64,000 nucleotides of DNA, taken from assembly GCA_044227705.1 (NCBI GenBank), contig JBGAWE010000001.1:1-64000 (forward strand), written 5' to 3'. Positions 54,620-64,000 of this stretch are shown in pieces. A model generated the notes under the pieces. The model had not been told where the DNA came from. It saw only the letters and a program-made list of their open reading frames with translations, and made no database searches. The number at the start of each line of letters is the position of its first letter. The first letter of the stretch is position 1. The translations under genes were made by a program, and so were the position numbers. This stretch comes from JANOQP01 sp044227705. Its GTDB lineage: Bacteria > Bacteroidota > Bacteroidia > Chitinophagales > Saprospiraceae.

Positions 54620-57406
54620 TTATCGAACTTTTACGGACCATATTCCGGATTTGCTAACCGATGTAGCAATGCCAACATCAACAAGATTTGAGCCGACTCC
54701 CAAAGACAAACCTATCGTTTGCAACCCGCTAATGCTCGGTGTAATTGCATGAGTACCATCCTTTCTTTTCTGATAGTTTGCAGTTGAAGAACTGCATATG
54801 GAAATCGGCCCACCAATGGCTGATGACACAATATCATTGCCTCCAAGTTGAGAAAGTGCTGACCCAGATGGGTTGCCAAAAGTGTCGCCGCCAAAAACAT
54901 CTATTGTGACGCCGATGCCAAGTGGTGAAAACCAACCAACTTGACCGCCCGCTGCTGCTGTTCCATATGCTCCAATGGAGGAATTATCCATTGCCACTCC
55001 AAAACTCAAAGAGCCGGACGCCCTACCTATATTGCCGCTGATAGTTACCCCAACTCCCATGACTTGTGGACACCATGGTCCAAATTTTGAGACTTCATGA
55101 GAGTACCAGTTGTCTACTGCTTTTTTATCAACTTCACTGTTTGTCTTTTTTACATCCCCATTGCCTACCGAAAAGGGTTTTTCAGATTTTTTGCCGCCTT
55201 TTTCATTGAACATTTGCGCAGATGTGTAATGACCATCGTCAGCTTTCCCTACAAGTTTAAAGGCAGCGTCTCCTTTTTGGCCCGAGCCTTCAATTACGTT
55301 GAAGCCATTTTTACTAAAATTCGAAGCAGCTTTCAGGAAATCCTTAATCTCATTCAGATTATTGGTTGTATAGGCCTGCCCATCTGCACGTTGCTCCCAA
55401 AGGCCATTAGGGTCGATGAAGACCAGAGGGTTGTTGGTGACGTAGTTATAGCCGGAAATATCGCCGATATGAGAAGCATAGGGGTCAACGCTCCACCATC
55501 TCCCAATAGTCGCATCATACCACCGTGCCCCATAATCCGACAGGTTCAGACCAAAATCCTCATTAAACTCCTTGCCATTATAAGAATAATCGTTCGAAGG
55601 CGAGGCAGTCCCCGCCGTCCCTTCCATCAGCATCCCGAACGGATAATAGTGCATTTCTTCAATGAAAGCGACGGCTGCCCCGCTCGCCTTGAAGTTCACG
55701 CGGGCGTTGCGAAGGTGGTCCCTTATCGTGTATTCGTAGTCAAATGCCGTCCCCGTCCATTTGCAGCGGCCTTCGGAGGTGTAGATTGCTTCCAAATTTG
55801 CACCCAGATATTCAATCCCAGAGACATAGTTCCGCGTCGTCGACCCCGCTACTTTCGTCAACTTCTCCCCATCTGCCGTGTAGGTCATCGTGATTAGGTT
55901 CGCGCCCAGCGTGAAACTCGTTGGCAAATTTAGATGGTTGTAGGTGACCGTCATGTTTTTGTTGAGGTCAGTCGTCAGATTCCCGTTAAAATCGTAGGAA
56001 AATGGGGTCAAAGAGGTTGAATTCCTTTTGAAGCCTTTTGTTATCGACCCCAAATCATCCTTGACAAGTGCCAATTGGTCAGGCTTTGCGGTTGGGTAAG
56101 AATAAACCAAATCGTCTATCACCCCAAACGTGTTGGGTGCAGTCATTCCGCGCCGCTTGTACTTTGTGATATTCCCGTTCAGGTCATAGGAGATGCCCGA
56201 TTCGGAATATTTGTCAGCATTTGTCCAAGTGCCAGTATTTTCCCAATGGCTGGCGGCGGTCAGTCGGTTGCCTTTATCATAACTGAACCGGTAGGCGTTC
56301 AATGTCCAGCAGGCCTCCGTGTTCGTCCGCCATTGTATTTCAGAGATGTTGCCGTTGTACTGTGGCGTAGCCGAGCCGGTCCCCGAAGTTGGCGCGTCGT
56401 AGAACAGCTTCATGCTGAACAAATCCGGCAACTGGTCGCCAGCTTGCGTGGTGCAGCTTGACGGGTCGTTGATGCCCGTGAGCCAGCCCCGGATGTTGTA
56501 GGTGTAGTCAATCGACTGCAAAAAATTGAAACTCGAAGACGAGGAAACCGTCGAACTCCCATCGTAATTGCTTGCATGGAGCCGCTTATCGTAAACGCGC
56601 CCGAGTTCGTCGTACACAGGAGAAGACGTGACAACCCAGTTGTTTGACAAACTCCCGATTTTATGCCTGACAAATTTCAACCGGCTTGCATGGTCATACA
56701 CATATTCCTCGCGAACTACCTGCGATTGAGCCGTTCCCCCCGGAGGCGTGGCCGTGTGGTCGCGCCGCGTCTTTGTCAAGCGATTGGCGAAGTCATAGCA
56801 ATTCGAGCTGATGTCAGCCCCTGAAAGGTGGTTCTGCTTGTTTATCTGGATGACGCTGTACTCCTTGTCGTAGTACGTCCGCGTGGTCAGGTAGGTCAAG
56901 GGCGTGGTGTTGTCGTTCTTGAGGATGGCGGTCTTGCTTGCCGTTGGCTTGCCGCGTGTGCGTAGGAAGGCCGCTGCATCGTAGCCAGATTCGGCGGGGT
57001 CGGTGTAAGTCTCGCCCGTACCGAGTGAGCCATTGTTGTCGAGGTCGTAATCATCGTAGTAAATTGCCTTGTACACGTCGATGTTGTTGTCCGTTGGGAA
57101 GGCGGTGGACGTGTAGTAGAATGGCGCGACCGTGTTCGGGAACTCCGAGAGCGGGTCGCTGGCTGTCGGACTGGCCGCGCCCTTGTATCGCCCGCTGATG
57201 ACCGGGCGGCTCAACACGTCGTAGCGGGTGAACAGCTTGAAGCCCATGGCGTCATGCGTCAACACCGGCCGGTCGAGCCGGTCGTAGGTAATGGTAGACG
57301 TGCCTGCCGAGGGGACAGTCTTCGATATTAGTCGCCGTGTACAAATCGCCGCTCCATGGCTGCGTAGCTGCCATGCGCCAAATTTAAATCCCAGGGTACT
57401 AATCAT
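54620..57406 (-). CDS. YD-repeat (RHS-like) protein, C-terminal part of a split gene
   Basis: 928 aa. After an atypical first 30 residues it joins the family pattern at SKTVPSAGTSTITYDRLDRP. YD repeats and the RHS core end motif, DYGARWYDATIGRWWSVDPY followed by YNYVTNNPLVFIDPNGLW, are present. The last 250 residues differ from the core and form a Gly-rich variable C-terminus, the usual place of a toxin domain; no catalytic motif was recognised. It lacks a signal peptide. The ATG overlaps the TGA of the upstream gene (ATGA), so it could be translated by re-initiation, or the pair is a broken single gene. Confidence 0.7.
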   Translation of the reverse strand: MISTLGFKFGAWQLRSHGAAICTRRLISKTVPSAGTSTITYDRLDRPVLTHDAMGFKLFTRYDVLSRPVISGRYKGAASPTASDPLSEFPNTVAPFYYTSTAFPTDNNIDVYKAIYYDDYDLDNNGSLGTGETYTDPAESGYDAAAFLRTRGKPTASKTAILKNDNTTPLTYLTTRTYYDKEYSVIQINKQNHLSGADISSNCYDFANRLTKTRRDHTATPPGGTAQSQVVREEYVYDHASRLKFVRHKIGSLSNNWVVTSSPVYDELGRVYDKRLHASNYDGSSTVSSSSSFNFLQSIDYTYNIRGWLTGINDPSSCTTQAGDQLPDLFSMKLFYDAPTSGTGSATPQYNGNISEIQWRTNTEACWTLNAYRFSYDKGNRLTAASHWENTGTWTNADKYSESGISYDLNGNITKYKRRGMTAPNTFGVIDDLVYSYPTAKPDQLALVKDDLGSITKGFKRNSTSLTPFSYDFNGNLTTDLNKNMTVTYNHLNLPTSFTLGANLITMTYTADGEKLTKVAGSTTRNYVSGIEYLGANLEAIYTSEGRCKWTGTAFDYEYTIRDHLRNARVNFKASGAAVAFIEEMHYYPFGMLMEGTAGTASPSNDYSYNGKEFNEDFGLNLSDYGARWYDATIGRWWSVDPYASHIGDISGYNYVTNNPLVFIDPNGLWEQRADGQAYTTNNLNEIKDFLKAASNFSKNGFNVIEGSGQKGDAAFKLVGKADDGHYTSAQMFNEKGGKKSEKPFSVGNGDVKKTNSEVDKKAVDNWYSHEVSKFGPWCPQVMGVGVTISGNIGRASGSLSFGVAMDNSSIGAYGTAAAGGQVGWFSPLGIGVTIDVFGGDTFGNPSGSALSQLGGNDIVSSAIGGPISICSSSTANYQKRKDGTHAITPSISGLQTIGLSLGVGSNLVDVGIATSVSKSGIWSVKVR

Positions 57407-60400
57407 CTGATTGGCACCATCATCAGCGGAACGACATAGGCCACGCGGTCGAAGTCATCATAGACGGTATATGTTTGTGCGGTTTCGGTCGCATTGAGTT
57501 CTTGCCTGACCAGCACAATTCGCCCCAATTTGTCGGAGAATGTCCAACGCAGGTTGCCGTTCTCGCCCTGGTCTTGCGAGACCCAGAGGGCGTTGGCCGC
57601 GAAGAAGCCGTTGTTGGCGAAGTCGCGGACGTTGTCGGCGGCGGTGTTGGTGCGCCATGTGTGGCGCATAGTGTGGGCACTTGCGCCCTGCCCGGTGCGC
57701 CACGTCGCGCCCGGTGCGCCCTGTTCGAGCGGCCGGGCAAGGGGAGATGCTTCAAAGACGGTCTCCGACCACCCATAGTTGCCCGCGCCAAAGTTGTTGG
57801 CAAAAGAGTTCTGCGCGGTCACGGCCGATGCGATGGACACAAATGAACCGCCGTTCGACGTAGCCGTGTAGGGGATATACGACTTCGGTTCACGCCCATT
57901 GACGTCGTATTTGTTAAAGCTGATGATGTCGAGCGAGGTCGGCGACTGTCCCACCGCGTTCGTCTCGACGGGTCGCCCCAGCCCGTCGATGTACTGGACA
58001 ATCTTCTTCACGTTCGCCCCGGCGAGCGTGTTGACCATCGCCAGCGTGGTCTGCCCGCCCGTCAGGACGGTGCGCGATTTCACGTCGTTGAGGGCCGTCC
58101 CGGCTTGCTGGTAGTTGTATTCGTAGGTCTGGAGGATGTTCCGGTCTTGGTCTCTGACCGCCGCCAGCCGCTGCCAACTGTCGTAGTCGAAATGGGCGGA
58201 CACGCCGTTCTCGTCGGTGATGGAGAGGAGGTTCTGGTTGTTGTCGTCGTAGCTGAAGGTGCGCATCTGCGCATCCGCCTGATGGAGGCGCAGCTCGTCT
58301 ATGATGGTTCCCGTCGTGCCGGTTATGTTGACCGCAGCGGTGGCGTTTTGCTTGATGGCCTTTTCAAAGTAGGTCCACCCGCTGGCCGTCGCGGTCTGCG
58401 AGGCGGCGAGCGAAAGCCCGGAGACGGTGACCGTCCCGTTCTTGGCCCAAAACGAGACGATGTAGTTGCCCCAACCTGAACCGCCGGGGATATTGCTTGC
58501 CGTGATTGTTCGTTGAGTTAGGTTATAACCCGCTCTTCCGGTCTGAAAATCGCCCGAGGTGGTGGTTTGCCCGCTCGCTGGAACGCTCCAGTTGCCTTGG
58601 GTCGACAAGGTCGTGTTAGGTTCCTCGAAGGAAGTGAAAGCGATACCGTTGGCATCCGCGTTGATGACCTTCGCGATGGGCAGCTTTTGGTTGTGGCCCC
58701 AGAGGTATTGCTGTTTGGCAGGGTCGTTCTCCTTCCATTGGGTCATGAGCCGCCCAAAAGCATCGGAGAACTGGAAGTTGTACTCTCGGGTGTATCGGGA
58801 GTCTTTGGCAAACGAGGAGGCCGAGGCCGACGTGAAGGCAAAGGAGGCACTGTCAATCGGCGTAGCCGTTCGCACTTGGTAGACTTCCTGCAACTTGATG
58901 TTGTCGTAAGTCGAGGCTGCCTTGTCAAACTTGAAATAAGTGGCCCCGGTCAACTTGCCACTCGCCCAGCCGGATTTCTTCAGCCAGGTGGTCTGTTCGA
59001 TGGGGATGGAAACCATGTTGCGCTTGCGCATGGCGAAGATGGCCTTCGCCTCCGAGTTGGTTGAGGCGGTTTCGTTGCAGTTCGTACCGCTCGGGCAGGG
59101 GTAGTCGAGGGCGTACTTGTACTGTGTTCGGTAGTATGTCCCATCGGAATTGGTCACCACCTCGGCAGCTTGCTGGAGGTGGCCGTTGGCGATGTTATAA
59201 AAGTGCTTGGTGATTCTTTGCTGATAGGTCAGGTCTGGATTGTACGTCCGCTCGGTTTCTTGGCTCGGGAGGTTGTAGCCGCTGTTTAGGGTATATTTGT
59301 TCATAGCGACACCACCGCCAAGATAGGCCTTCATGGGCCACTTGGAATCGCTCGTCCCCAAATCGGTCATCGTTTTTGCCCAAGTGTACTGATAGTCAGT
59401 TGATTTGAGCAACTGGCCACTATTGTCAAAAATGGAGACAGATGACAGCGTTCCCAACATAGGCTCAAATGGTGGGGGAACAAAAGGGTATCTGCTTGGA
59501 GCATATGGAGCGGAGTAGTATTGCCCCATGTTGTAGTTGTACAACGTCGCACCAACAGCGGTCTCGGTCACTTTCACTTGTGTGTACCCAATGATGCTGC
59601 CCATAGTGGTCTGCATCGGTTGCAAACCGCCCGAAGAGGCAACAAGGTGCATTTGAGGGTTCGACCCGTTTGAAGGAGGGCAGCCCGAATAGGGGTTGTT
59701 TACCCAAATAAGGTTTTTCGTGTAACATGGGGAGTTGTAGCCTATATAAAAAGTATCGCACGGCGGAGGGGTGCCAGCGGGAGGCGGGTTGAGACCCGGA
59801 CACTGTAAAGTCAGATAAATGCCTGTGTACAAAGGCTTGTGCACCAGTTTCCCCGAGGACATGGACCCTCCACTGACTTGATAATCGAAGTTTTTCACCA
59901 TGTCGTTCGTCGCATCGCCGTCGCCGTCGCTGGTGGTTATCTTTTTGATGCGCAGGCCGCCAGAAAGCACGTCCATTGGCACCGGGATGCGTTGGAGCGT
60001 ATAGACCCCCAAAAAGCCCGCACCAGAAGACGCGGTCAATGTAAAGGTATAGGTTGTATTGGCTTGAAGGGAAAGTTGCCGATAGGCGGTTACATTTGAA
60101 GAACATCCAACAGGGGCCGATGCGCCAAGCGGCACACCGTTGTTGAGCATAGTGCTGACCGACGAAGCAGTGGTTCCAAGGCACTGGGCTTGCACATAGG
60201 CAATGACCGAGTTTTGGCTTAGTTGTAGTGCGGTGAAGGGGCCAATTGTGACGGAGTTTGGGCCGCCCCATTGAGAGGCCGAGGTGGTGGCCAAACTGGT
60301 TTGTATGCAGGTCGTGTCTGCCCCCCAAATCTTGTGGCCTTCAAACTCGAACGCGGTGCTACCTCCGGTGGGATAGGTTATCTTGCTCAAAGTGCCGTAC

Positions 60401-61857
60401 TCCATCTCGGGCCAATGCGGTGCACGCTTGCTCGGGTTGAGGCACATGTACGAACCGAGGCCGTAGTCACAATCACCGCAGGCACTTTTCCGCCATGGAG
60501 TGCCGGGGTTGAGGTCGGTGTTCGAGTTGCTCCCATTGTAATAGCCGTAGTGGTCTTGCGCAAACGAGAGCCGCCGGGGCAGTTGGCCCGGATTGAAGTA
60601 GTCGAAGCTGTGCACCTTGTTGTTGGTGGTCGAGGAGCAGTCGGACTCTGTCAACGAGGTCAGCACAAGGCGTTGTTTGTCCGTCAAAAAGCTGGTGAGA
60701 CCATAAGGCAAATAAGCTGCGGGCGGGTCGCCTGCACTTGTCGAGGTCCAGTAGGTGTAGGCAAGAGAGAATTTGTGCAGACAAGAGGAGTTCTTTGAAC
60801 GGACTTCTATGCTGTTCAAAGCCTTTGCTTCTGTATTGGCGGGGATTCCGTTGGCGGCGGAATAAAAATAGCCGTTCAAGTCTGTTCTGGGCGAGGTCTC
60901 GGGCACGAAAATGACAGAGCCATTGGTTCCGGTGATGCCGCTCAACCGCTTGCCGTCGATTTTTGCCCAGATAGGCTCTTTTGCCCAAACGGACGAAAAG
61001 CTTCCAGGGCAAGATTGCCCCGCATAAATGAGGCCCAAGTCCGCGGTCTTGTTTGAAACGTCCCAAAAAGAGTATTTCTCGTCTGCGTAAGAGAAGTTGA
61101 TGACGTCCTTTCCGTCGGCCGACTCGATTTTTGACAAGTACCAACTGGAAGGCTTGGTTGCCGTAAACGGGTCATTGGTGTAGGTGTTTTTTTCCACATA
61201 GTCGCTGTAAGCCATTCCCGCCGTTGTCGCCCCAAAATGGTATTTGGTGCCGTCTGGGGCAATCATTATCCAACCCGAAAAGAAAGTTGAGCCGTTTCCG
61301 TTGATGGTTTTGATGACCAAGTCTTGCTGGGGGATGATGCGAAGGACGGTGTCTGCGTCATAGTAGAATTTCCCGCTGTATCCCCCGACATTGAAGTTGA
61401 ATATGTCCGGTTCGGTATCGACATGGCCGTTGGCGGCCTCTCCTGTCCCGACGCACATCCCATAAAGCCCGTTGCCTTTGTTGGCATACCAGCCCCAATC
61501 TTGGCCATTGTTCCCTCTTTCGTCCGGTGCTCCTTGCACTGTTCGCGTAATGATGCCTCCTGCGTTCAACGCCCAGCCGAGGCCGACCCAGCTTGAGGTT
61601 TCCTGTACCCGGATGCCCGAAGCATGGTAGCTCAAGCTGATGGGAACAGAGAGGCTGCCCTCCGTGAAAGTGTGGATGGGGATGTTGATGTTGGGAAGTC
61701 CCGTGTGGTAGCTCACCGGGATGTCGCCGTACTTGCCGAGCGAGGCGGCGGTCGGCGCGACGGGCGCGTAGTCCTTTAAGAAATTATCCTGCGAAAAGGC
61801 GGCGGTGGCTGCGCATTGCAGCAACAGGACGAGGGCAGCGAGGCGAGGACTTTTCAT
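57403..61857 (-). CDS. YD-repeat (RHS-like) protein, N-terminal part of a split gene
   Basis: 1484 aa with a signal peptide (LAALVLLLQCAATAAFSQ). The N-terminal domain has GKYGDIPVSYHTGLPNINIP and SLSYHASGIRVQETSSWVGL, a segment typical of Bacteroidota YD-repeat surface proteins. YD-repeat segments follow (FDYDSWQRLAAVRDQDRN, GLGRPVETNAVGQSP). It ends MMVPIR at a TGA; beyond the stop the same frame still reads WDLNLAHGSYAAMERRF, which fits the family, before a second stop. Thus the full-length ancestor continued into the next gene. Export route is Sec and then possibly T9SS. Confidence 0.8.
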   Translation of the reverse strand: MKSPRLAALVLLLQCAATAAFSQDNFLKDYAPVAPTAASLGKYGDIPVSYHTGLPNINIPIHTFTEGSLSVPISLSYHASGIRVQETSSWVGLGWALNAGGIITRTVQGAPDERGNNGQDWGWYANKGNGLYGMCVGTGEAANGHVDTEPDIFNFNVGGYSGKFYYDADTVLRIIPQQDLVIKTINGNGSTFFSGWIMIAPDGTKYHFGATTAGMAYSDYVEKNTYTNDPFTATKPSSWYLSKIESADGKDVINFSYADEKYSFWDVSNKTADLGLIYAGQSCPGSFSSVWAKEPIWAKIDGKRLSGITGTNGSVIFVPETSPRTDLNGYFYSAANGIPANTEAKALNSIEVRSKNSSCLHKFSLAYTYWTSTSAGDPPAAYLPYGLTSFLTDKQRLVLTSLTESDCSSTTNNKVHSFDYFNPGQLPRRLSFAQDHYGYYNGSNSNTDLNPGTPWRKSACGDCDYGLGSYMCLNPSKRAPHWPEMEYGTLSKITYPTGGSTAFEFEGHKIWGADTTCIQTSLATTSASQWGGPNSVTIGPFTALQLSQNSVIAYVQAQCLGTTASSVSTMLNNGVPLGASAPVGCSSNVTAYRQLSLQANTTYTFTLTASSGAGFLGVYTLQRIPVPMDVLSGGLRIKKITTSDGDGDATNDMVKNFDYQVSGGSMSSGKLVHKPLYTGIYLTLQCPGLNPPPAGTPPPCDTFYIGYNSPCYTKNLIWVNNPYSGCPPSNGSNPQMHLVASSGGLQPMQTTMGSIIGYTQVKVTETAVGATLYNYNMGQYYSAPYAPSRYPFVPPPFEPMLGTLSSVSIFDNSGQLLKSTDYQYTWAKTMTDLGTSDSKWPMKAYLGGGVAMNKYTLNSGYNLPSQETERTYNPDLTYQQRITKHFYNIANGHLQQAAEVVTNSDGTYYRTQYKYALDYPCPSGTNCNETASTNSEAKAIFAMRKRNMVSIPIEQTTWLKKSGWASGKLTGATYFKFDKAASTYDNIKLQEVYQVRTATPIDSASFAFTSASASSFAKDSRYTREYNFQFSDAFGRLMTQWKENDPAKQQYLWGHNQKLPIAKVINADANGIAFTSFEEPNTTLSTQGNWSVPASGQTTTSGDFQTGRAGYNLTQRTITASNIPGGSGWGNYIVSFWAKNGTVTVSGLSLAASQTATASGWTYFEKAIKQNATAAVNITGTTGTIIDELRLHQADAQMRTFSYDDNNQNLLSITDENGVSAHFDYDSWQRLAAVRDQDRNILQTYEYNYQQAGTALNDVKSRTVLTGGQTTLAMVNTLAGANVKKIVQYIDGLGRPVETNAVGQSPTSLDIISFNKYDVNGREPKSYIPYTATSNGGSFVSIASAVTAQNSFANNFGAGNYGWSETVFEASPLARPLEQGAPGATWRTGQGASAHTMRHTWRTNTAADNVRDFANNGFFAANALWVSQDQGENGNLRWTFSDKLGRIVLVRQELNATETAQTYTVYDDFDRVAYVVPLMMVPIR

Positions 61858-61902
61858 CGGAGGGAAGCTGATGGCGTTGAAGGAGATTTTTCTGGCGATG
61901 GC

Positions 61903-63312
61903 TCAATGGCCGTTCTGGACGACCATCTTCTGCGAGCAGACGGGCATCCCACCCTTGCTCACGAAGGCGATGTAGAATCCGGGGTTGAGCACGGCATCGA
62001 CAGTGCCGACCCCGCTCTCGTCGTAGATTTTGTGGTACACGAGGCGACCGTCGCTGCTCATCAGGCGCAGTTCGTAGCGGCCGGGGAACTCCGCCCGCTC
62101 GGGGAAGGTCACGGTCTCGTTGGCGATGTAGGGGCTGGGCATCCCGCAGATGTAGGAAAAGCGGAACTGCCCCTCGCGTGGCTGGGGCAGACTATCAGGG
62201 TTGATGTGTAGCCAAGCCTCGGCAGAGCAGGTGGTCTCCCATTGCCCCGAGAGGGTGTATGCCTCGTTGCGGAATGTGGCGTATATTACTACGGTGTCGA
62301 GCAGGGCATAGGTCGTCGTCTGGCGGCCCTTCACCTCCCATTGGTGGGTCTCACGGTTGAGCCGTTCGATGGTGTGCTGGTACGGCTCGGCGGTGTAGAC
62401 CTGCGTCCCGCTGGTGTACTCATGCTTGACGAGCTTGTGCCAGATGCCGGTTTCCACGTCGGGATAGCTCTTGTCACCCGTCAGGGTGCGCTTTTGCTCG
62501 TCGTCGGGGTACTCTTCGCGGCTGGTGTTCACCCAGTCGTTCAACTGTGCAACCCAGGTGTAGTGGTGTGCCGAGTCGTACTTTCCCTGCGCGTCGAAGA
62601 AGTAACGGGTGCTGTCCACGGGCTGCGCGTTGCCGATGTCGCCCGAGTACCAGCTTTCCTTTTCCGGCAGTTCGGGAATGTCGTAGTGGTATCGGTAGAG
62701 GTTTTGAAAGCTCGGCTGGTCGGCGGGCCAGTTGTTGGAGATGCGGGTTTTTATCCGCCCGTCGCTGGTGTAGTCGTGGAGGGTCTGGGTCCGCATGACC
62801 CATTCACCGGGCTTTTCGCTCTGTCCATAATCTGTCCGCTCCTCGATTAGGCCGCTGGAGAAGTATTTGTACTTCGTCACCTGCGACCGCAGCCACTGGT
62901 TGTCGTAGAAATATTCAAGATAAGAGGAGTCTACCTGCGTCGGGTCGTGGGCAAAGCTGATGGTTCGATACTCGAAGGCTGCGTTGAGCGTGCTGTCGTA
63001 GCGGTGGATGAATGTGCGCGGAAAGTTTACGTCCTTGACGTCGCGCTCCTCCTTTATATGGTAGATGAACTGGTTGTTGCTGGCGTGGACCGTCTCGCGG
63101 CTTTCCACTAGTTTGTGCTCGCTGTCATAGGCATAGGCAACTTCGCGACGGTCTTCCTTTCCGTCCTCGCTGACGGTGCGGATGAATATCGAATCCGTTT
63201 GCAGTGCAACCATCTGCTGGCTCAACGGGTGGAACATCTCGAGGATGAAGTTCTGCCCGTTCGCGCAGAGCGTCGCGGAGAAAAGAGCAGAAAAGAGTAA
63301 GGCGCGAATCAT
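61903..63312 (-). CDS. Secreted protein with T9SS-type C-terminal domain
   Basis: 469 aa from the ATG at 63312 (MIRALLFSALFSATLCANGQ signal peptide). The body has repeated strands like KYKYFSSGLIEERTDYG and NLYRYHYDIPELPEKESWY, resembling YD-like beta repeats without the RHS core. The C-terminal 80 residues (ETVTFPERAEFPGRYELRLM, LVYHKIYDESG, LNPGFYIAFVSKGG) fit a T9SS type A sorting domain with a diverged NP motif. It heads the secreted operon with 45 bp to the next gene. Confidence 0.75.
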   Translation of the reverse strand: MIRALLFSALFSATLCANGQNFILEMFHPLSQQMVALQTDSIFIRTVSEDGKEDRREVAYAYDSEHKLVESRETVHASNNQFIYHIKEERDVKDVNFPRTFIHRYDSTLNAAFEYRTISFAHDPTQVDSSYLEYFYDNQWLRSQVTKYKYFSSGLIEERTDYGQSEKPGEWVMRTQTLHDYTSDGRIKTRISNNWPADQPSFQNLYRYHYDIPELPEKESWYSGDIGNAQPVDSTRYFFDAQGKYDSAHHYTWVAQLNDWVNTSREEYPDDEQKRTLTGDKSYPDVETGIWHKLVKHEYTSGTQVYTAEPYQHTIERLNRETHQWEVKGRQTTTYALLDTVVIYATFRNEAYTLSGQWETTCSAEAWLHINPDSLPQPREGQFRFSYICGMPSPYIANETVTFPERAEFPGRYELRLMSSDGRLVYHKIYDESGVGTVDAVLNPGFYIAFVSKGGMPVCSQKMVVQNGH

Positions 63313-63589
63313 GGTCGGAGGTTTTGGGCGCGGAAGACCTATCAAACGGAGGCCATCAGCCATGTTTGAAAAGTAATCGGTGCCGACTTGGTAGATTGAA
63401 CCAGGGTAGTGCCTCGCCCGAACCCAATCGGTTCAGGCCATTTGGGCGATTGTCGAGAGCAAACCTAAACAGGTCGCCGAGGCGGCCAAATTTTTTCGCG
63501 TTAAATTTTTCGGGCAAGTCAGTTTCACCTATCGAGTCGCAACGAAAAAGGGGTGTTTAATGCTTTTGACCGAGTGAATGGAGGGCCTG
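63313..63589. other. Intergenic stretch with no supported gene
   Basis: The upstream region of the secreted-protein gene at 63312. It probably contains that gene's promoter, but no consensus TAnnTTTG element was found on the minus strand. Short plus-strand frames here have no ribosome binding site or family. Confidence 0.4.
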
Positions 63590-63721
63590 AATTTGAGGCT
63601 TCCCTTCGGTCAGGCTATGCGCGATTCCGCTTCGCTCCAATCCTTCGGATTCCTCCCTGCGGTCGGCTCGCTCCTATCCCTAAGCCAGACGGCCTTATAT
63701 GCGCCTCTAACTCCCAGAGGG
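63590..63721. repeat. Conserved 3' flank of Bro-N gene, copy 2
   Basis: Second copy of the block at 29180-29316 with the same CGCGATTCCGCTTCGCTCCA and CCTCCCTGCGGTCGGCTCGC stretches. Marks the end of the secreted cargo in unit 2. Confidence 0.65.
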
Positions 63722-64000
63722 TCAAGCCACTGGGTCTTCGAGGTCGGGCAGAGCTTTCTTTTTGGCAGCCGCTATCTGGCCGAGGTAGTTCTCCTCGGTA
63801 ATGACCTTTCTTCCCGAGCTTTTTTCAAAGGCTTCCAGCGCGTCACCGGCGGCACCGCCCCCTTTGGCGGCCGCTGCCCGGTTCTCCTCAAAGCCCTGAG
63901 CGTCGGTGGCCTTCGCCTCGACTTTGGTGTTCTCCTCCCCGAGCATCGAGAAGATGAGTTCGAGGTTGGTCATGTGGTCGCGCAGGTTTTCGCGCTTCAG
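63722..64000 (-). CDS. Bro-N domain protein, DinD-like, cut by window end (unit 2)
   Basis: The C-terminal 92 residues of a second copy of the protein at 29317-30168; the frame is open to the window end. EKSSGRKVITEENYLGQIAA is identical, and the last ten residues differ (KKALPDLEDPVA). It predicts that a second recombinase-rep-par block follows outside the window. Confidence 0.8.
   Translation of the reverse strand: MKRENLRDHMTNLELIFSMLGEENTKVEAKATDAQGFEENRAAAAKGGGAAGDALEAFEKSSGRKVITEENYLGQIAAAKKKALPDLEDPVA

Noticed and set aside
1..64000. tRNA or rRNA genes
   Set aside because: No cloverleaf-like sequence with tRNA consensus boxes and no rRNA segment was seen on either strand by eye.

Overview
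The window reads as plasmid-type or integrated mobile DNA from a Bacteroidota host. Evidence for the host: promoters of the TTG-N19-TAnnTTTG form, type IX secretion (T9SS) C-terminal sorting domains, a gliding-motility-type C-terminal domain, and long YD-repeat proteins typical of Saprospiria/Cytophagia-like bacteria. The exact genus cannot be set from the sequence. The backbone is GC-rich; the secreted cargo at about 22.9-29.0 kb and parts of the accessory regions are clearly richer in A+T.

The main architecture is a repeat. Two related but diverged copies of one element of about 35 kb lie head to tail. Each has ardC antirestriction protein, ssb, two or three small genes, a MobF relaxase with a putative oriT, two small genes, a membrane protein, a TraD-like coupling protein, a LuxR-type regulator, an accessory cargo region, a serine resolvase with a res-like site, a block of secreted-protein genes, and a Bro-N/DinD-like gene. 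Unit 1 runs from position 1 (ardC cut by the edge) to about 34.7 kb and ends with the replication and partition block: tyrosine recombinase, RepA-type initiator, seven iterons, ParA, ribbon-helix-helix protein and Toprim primase. Unit 2 starts near 34.95 kb and leaves the window inside its Bro-N gene.

The units differ mainly in cargo. Between ardC and ssb, unit 1 carries an orphan 494-aa gene behind two palindromic operators, a candidate small RNA and a small gene; unit 2 has none of these. Between the LuxR-type gene and the resolvase, unit 1 carries a tightly overlapping six-gene operon (12.7-22.1 kb): DUF4007-like protein, 1084-aa P-loop ATPase, PP-loop sulfurtransferase of the PAPS-reductase/DndC kind, a protein with two GHKL ATPase modules and a kinase-like His box, a receiver-domain protein and a 261-aa unknown. 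This is the best candidate for an undescribed defence or DNA-modification system. At the same place unit 2 carries a 377-aa unknown, a membrane protein, a stand-alone effector-associated-domain protein, a DUF4240-like protein and a small URI/GIY-YIG-like nuclease candidate.

Behind each resolvase lies secreted cargo on the minus strand. In unit 1 these are two related propeller-like proteins and a 1007-aa beta-helix protein. In unit 2 they are a CHU_C-type surface protein, a lipoprotein, a YD-repeat (RHS-like) coding region split in two, and a T9SS-type protein. Recombination between the two directly repeated res-like sites would release a circle of about 29.5 kb that holds rep, par and a full mobilisation module.
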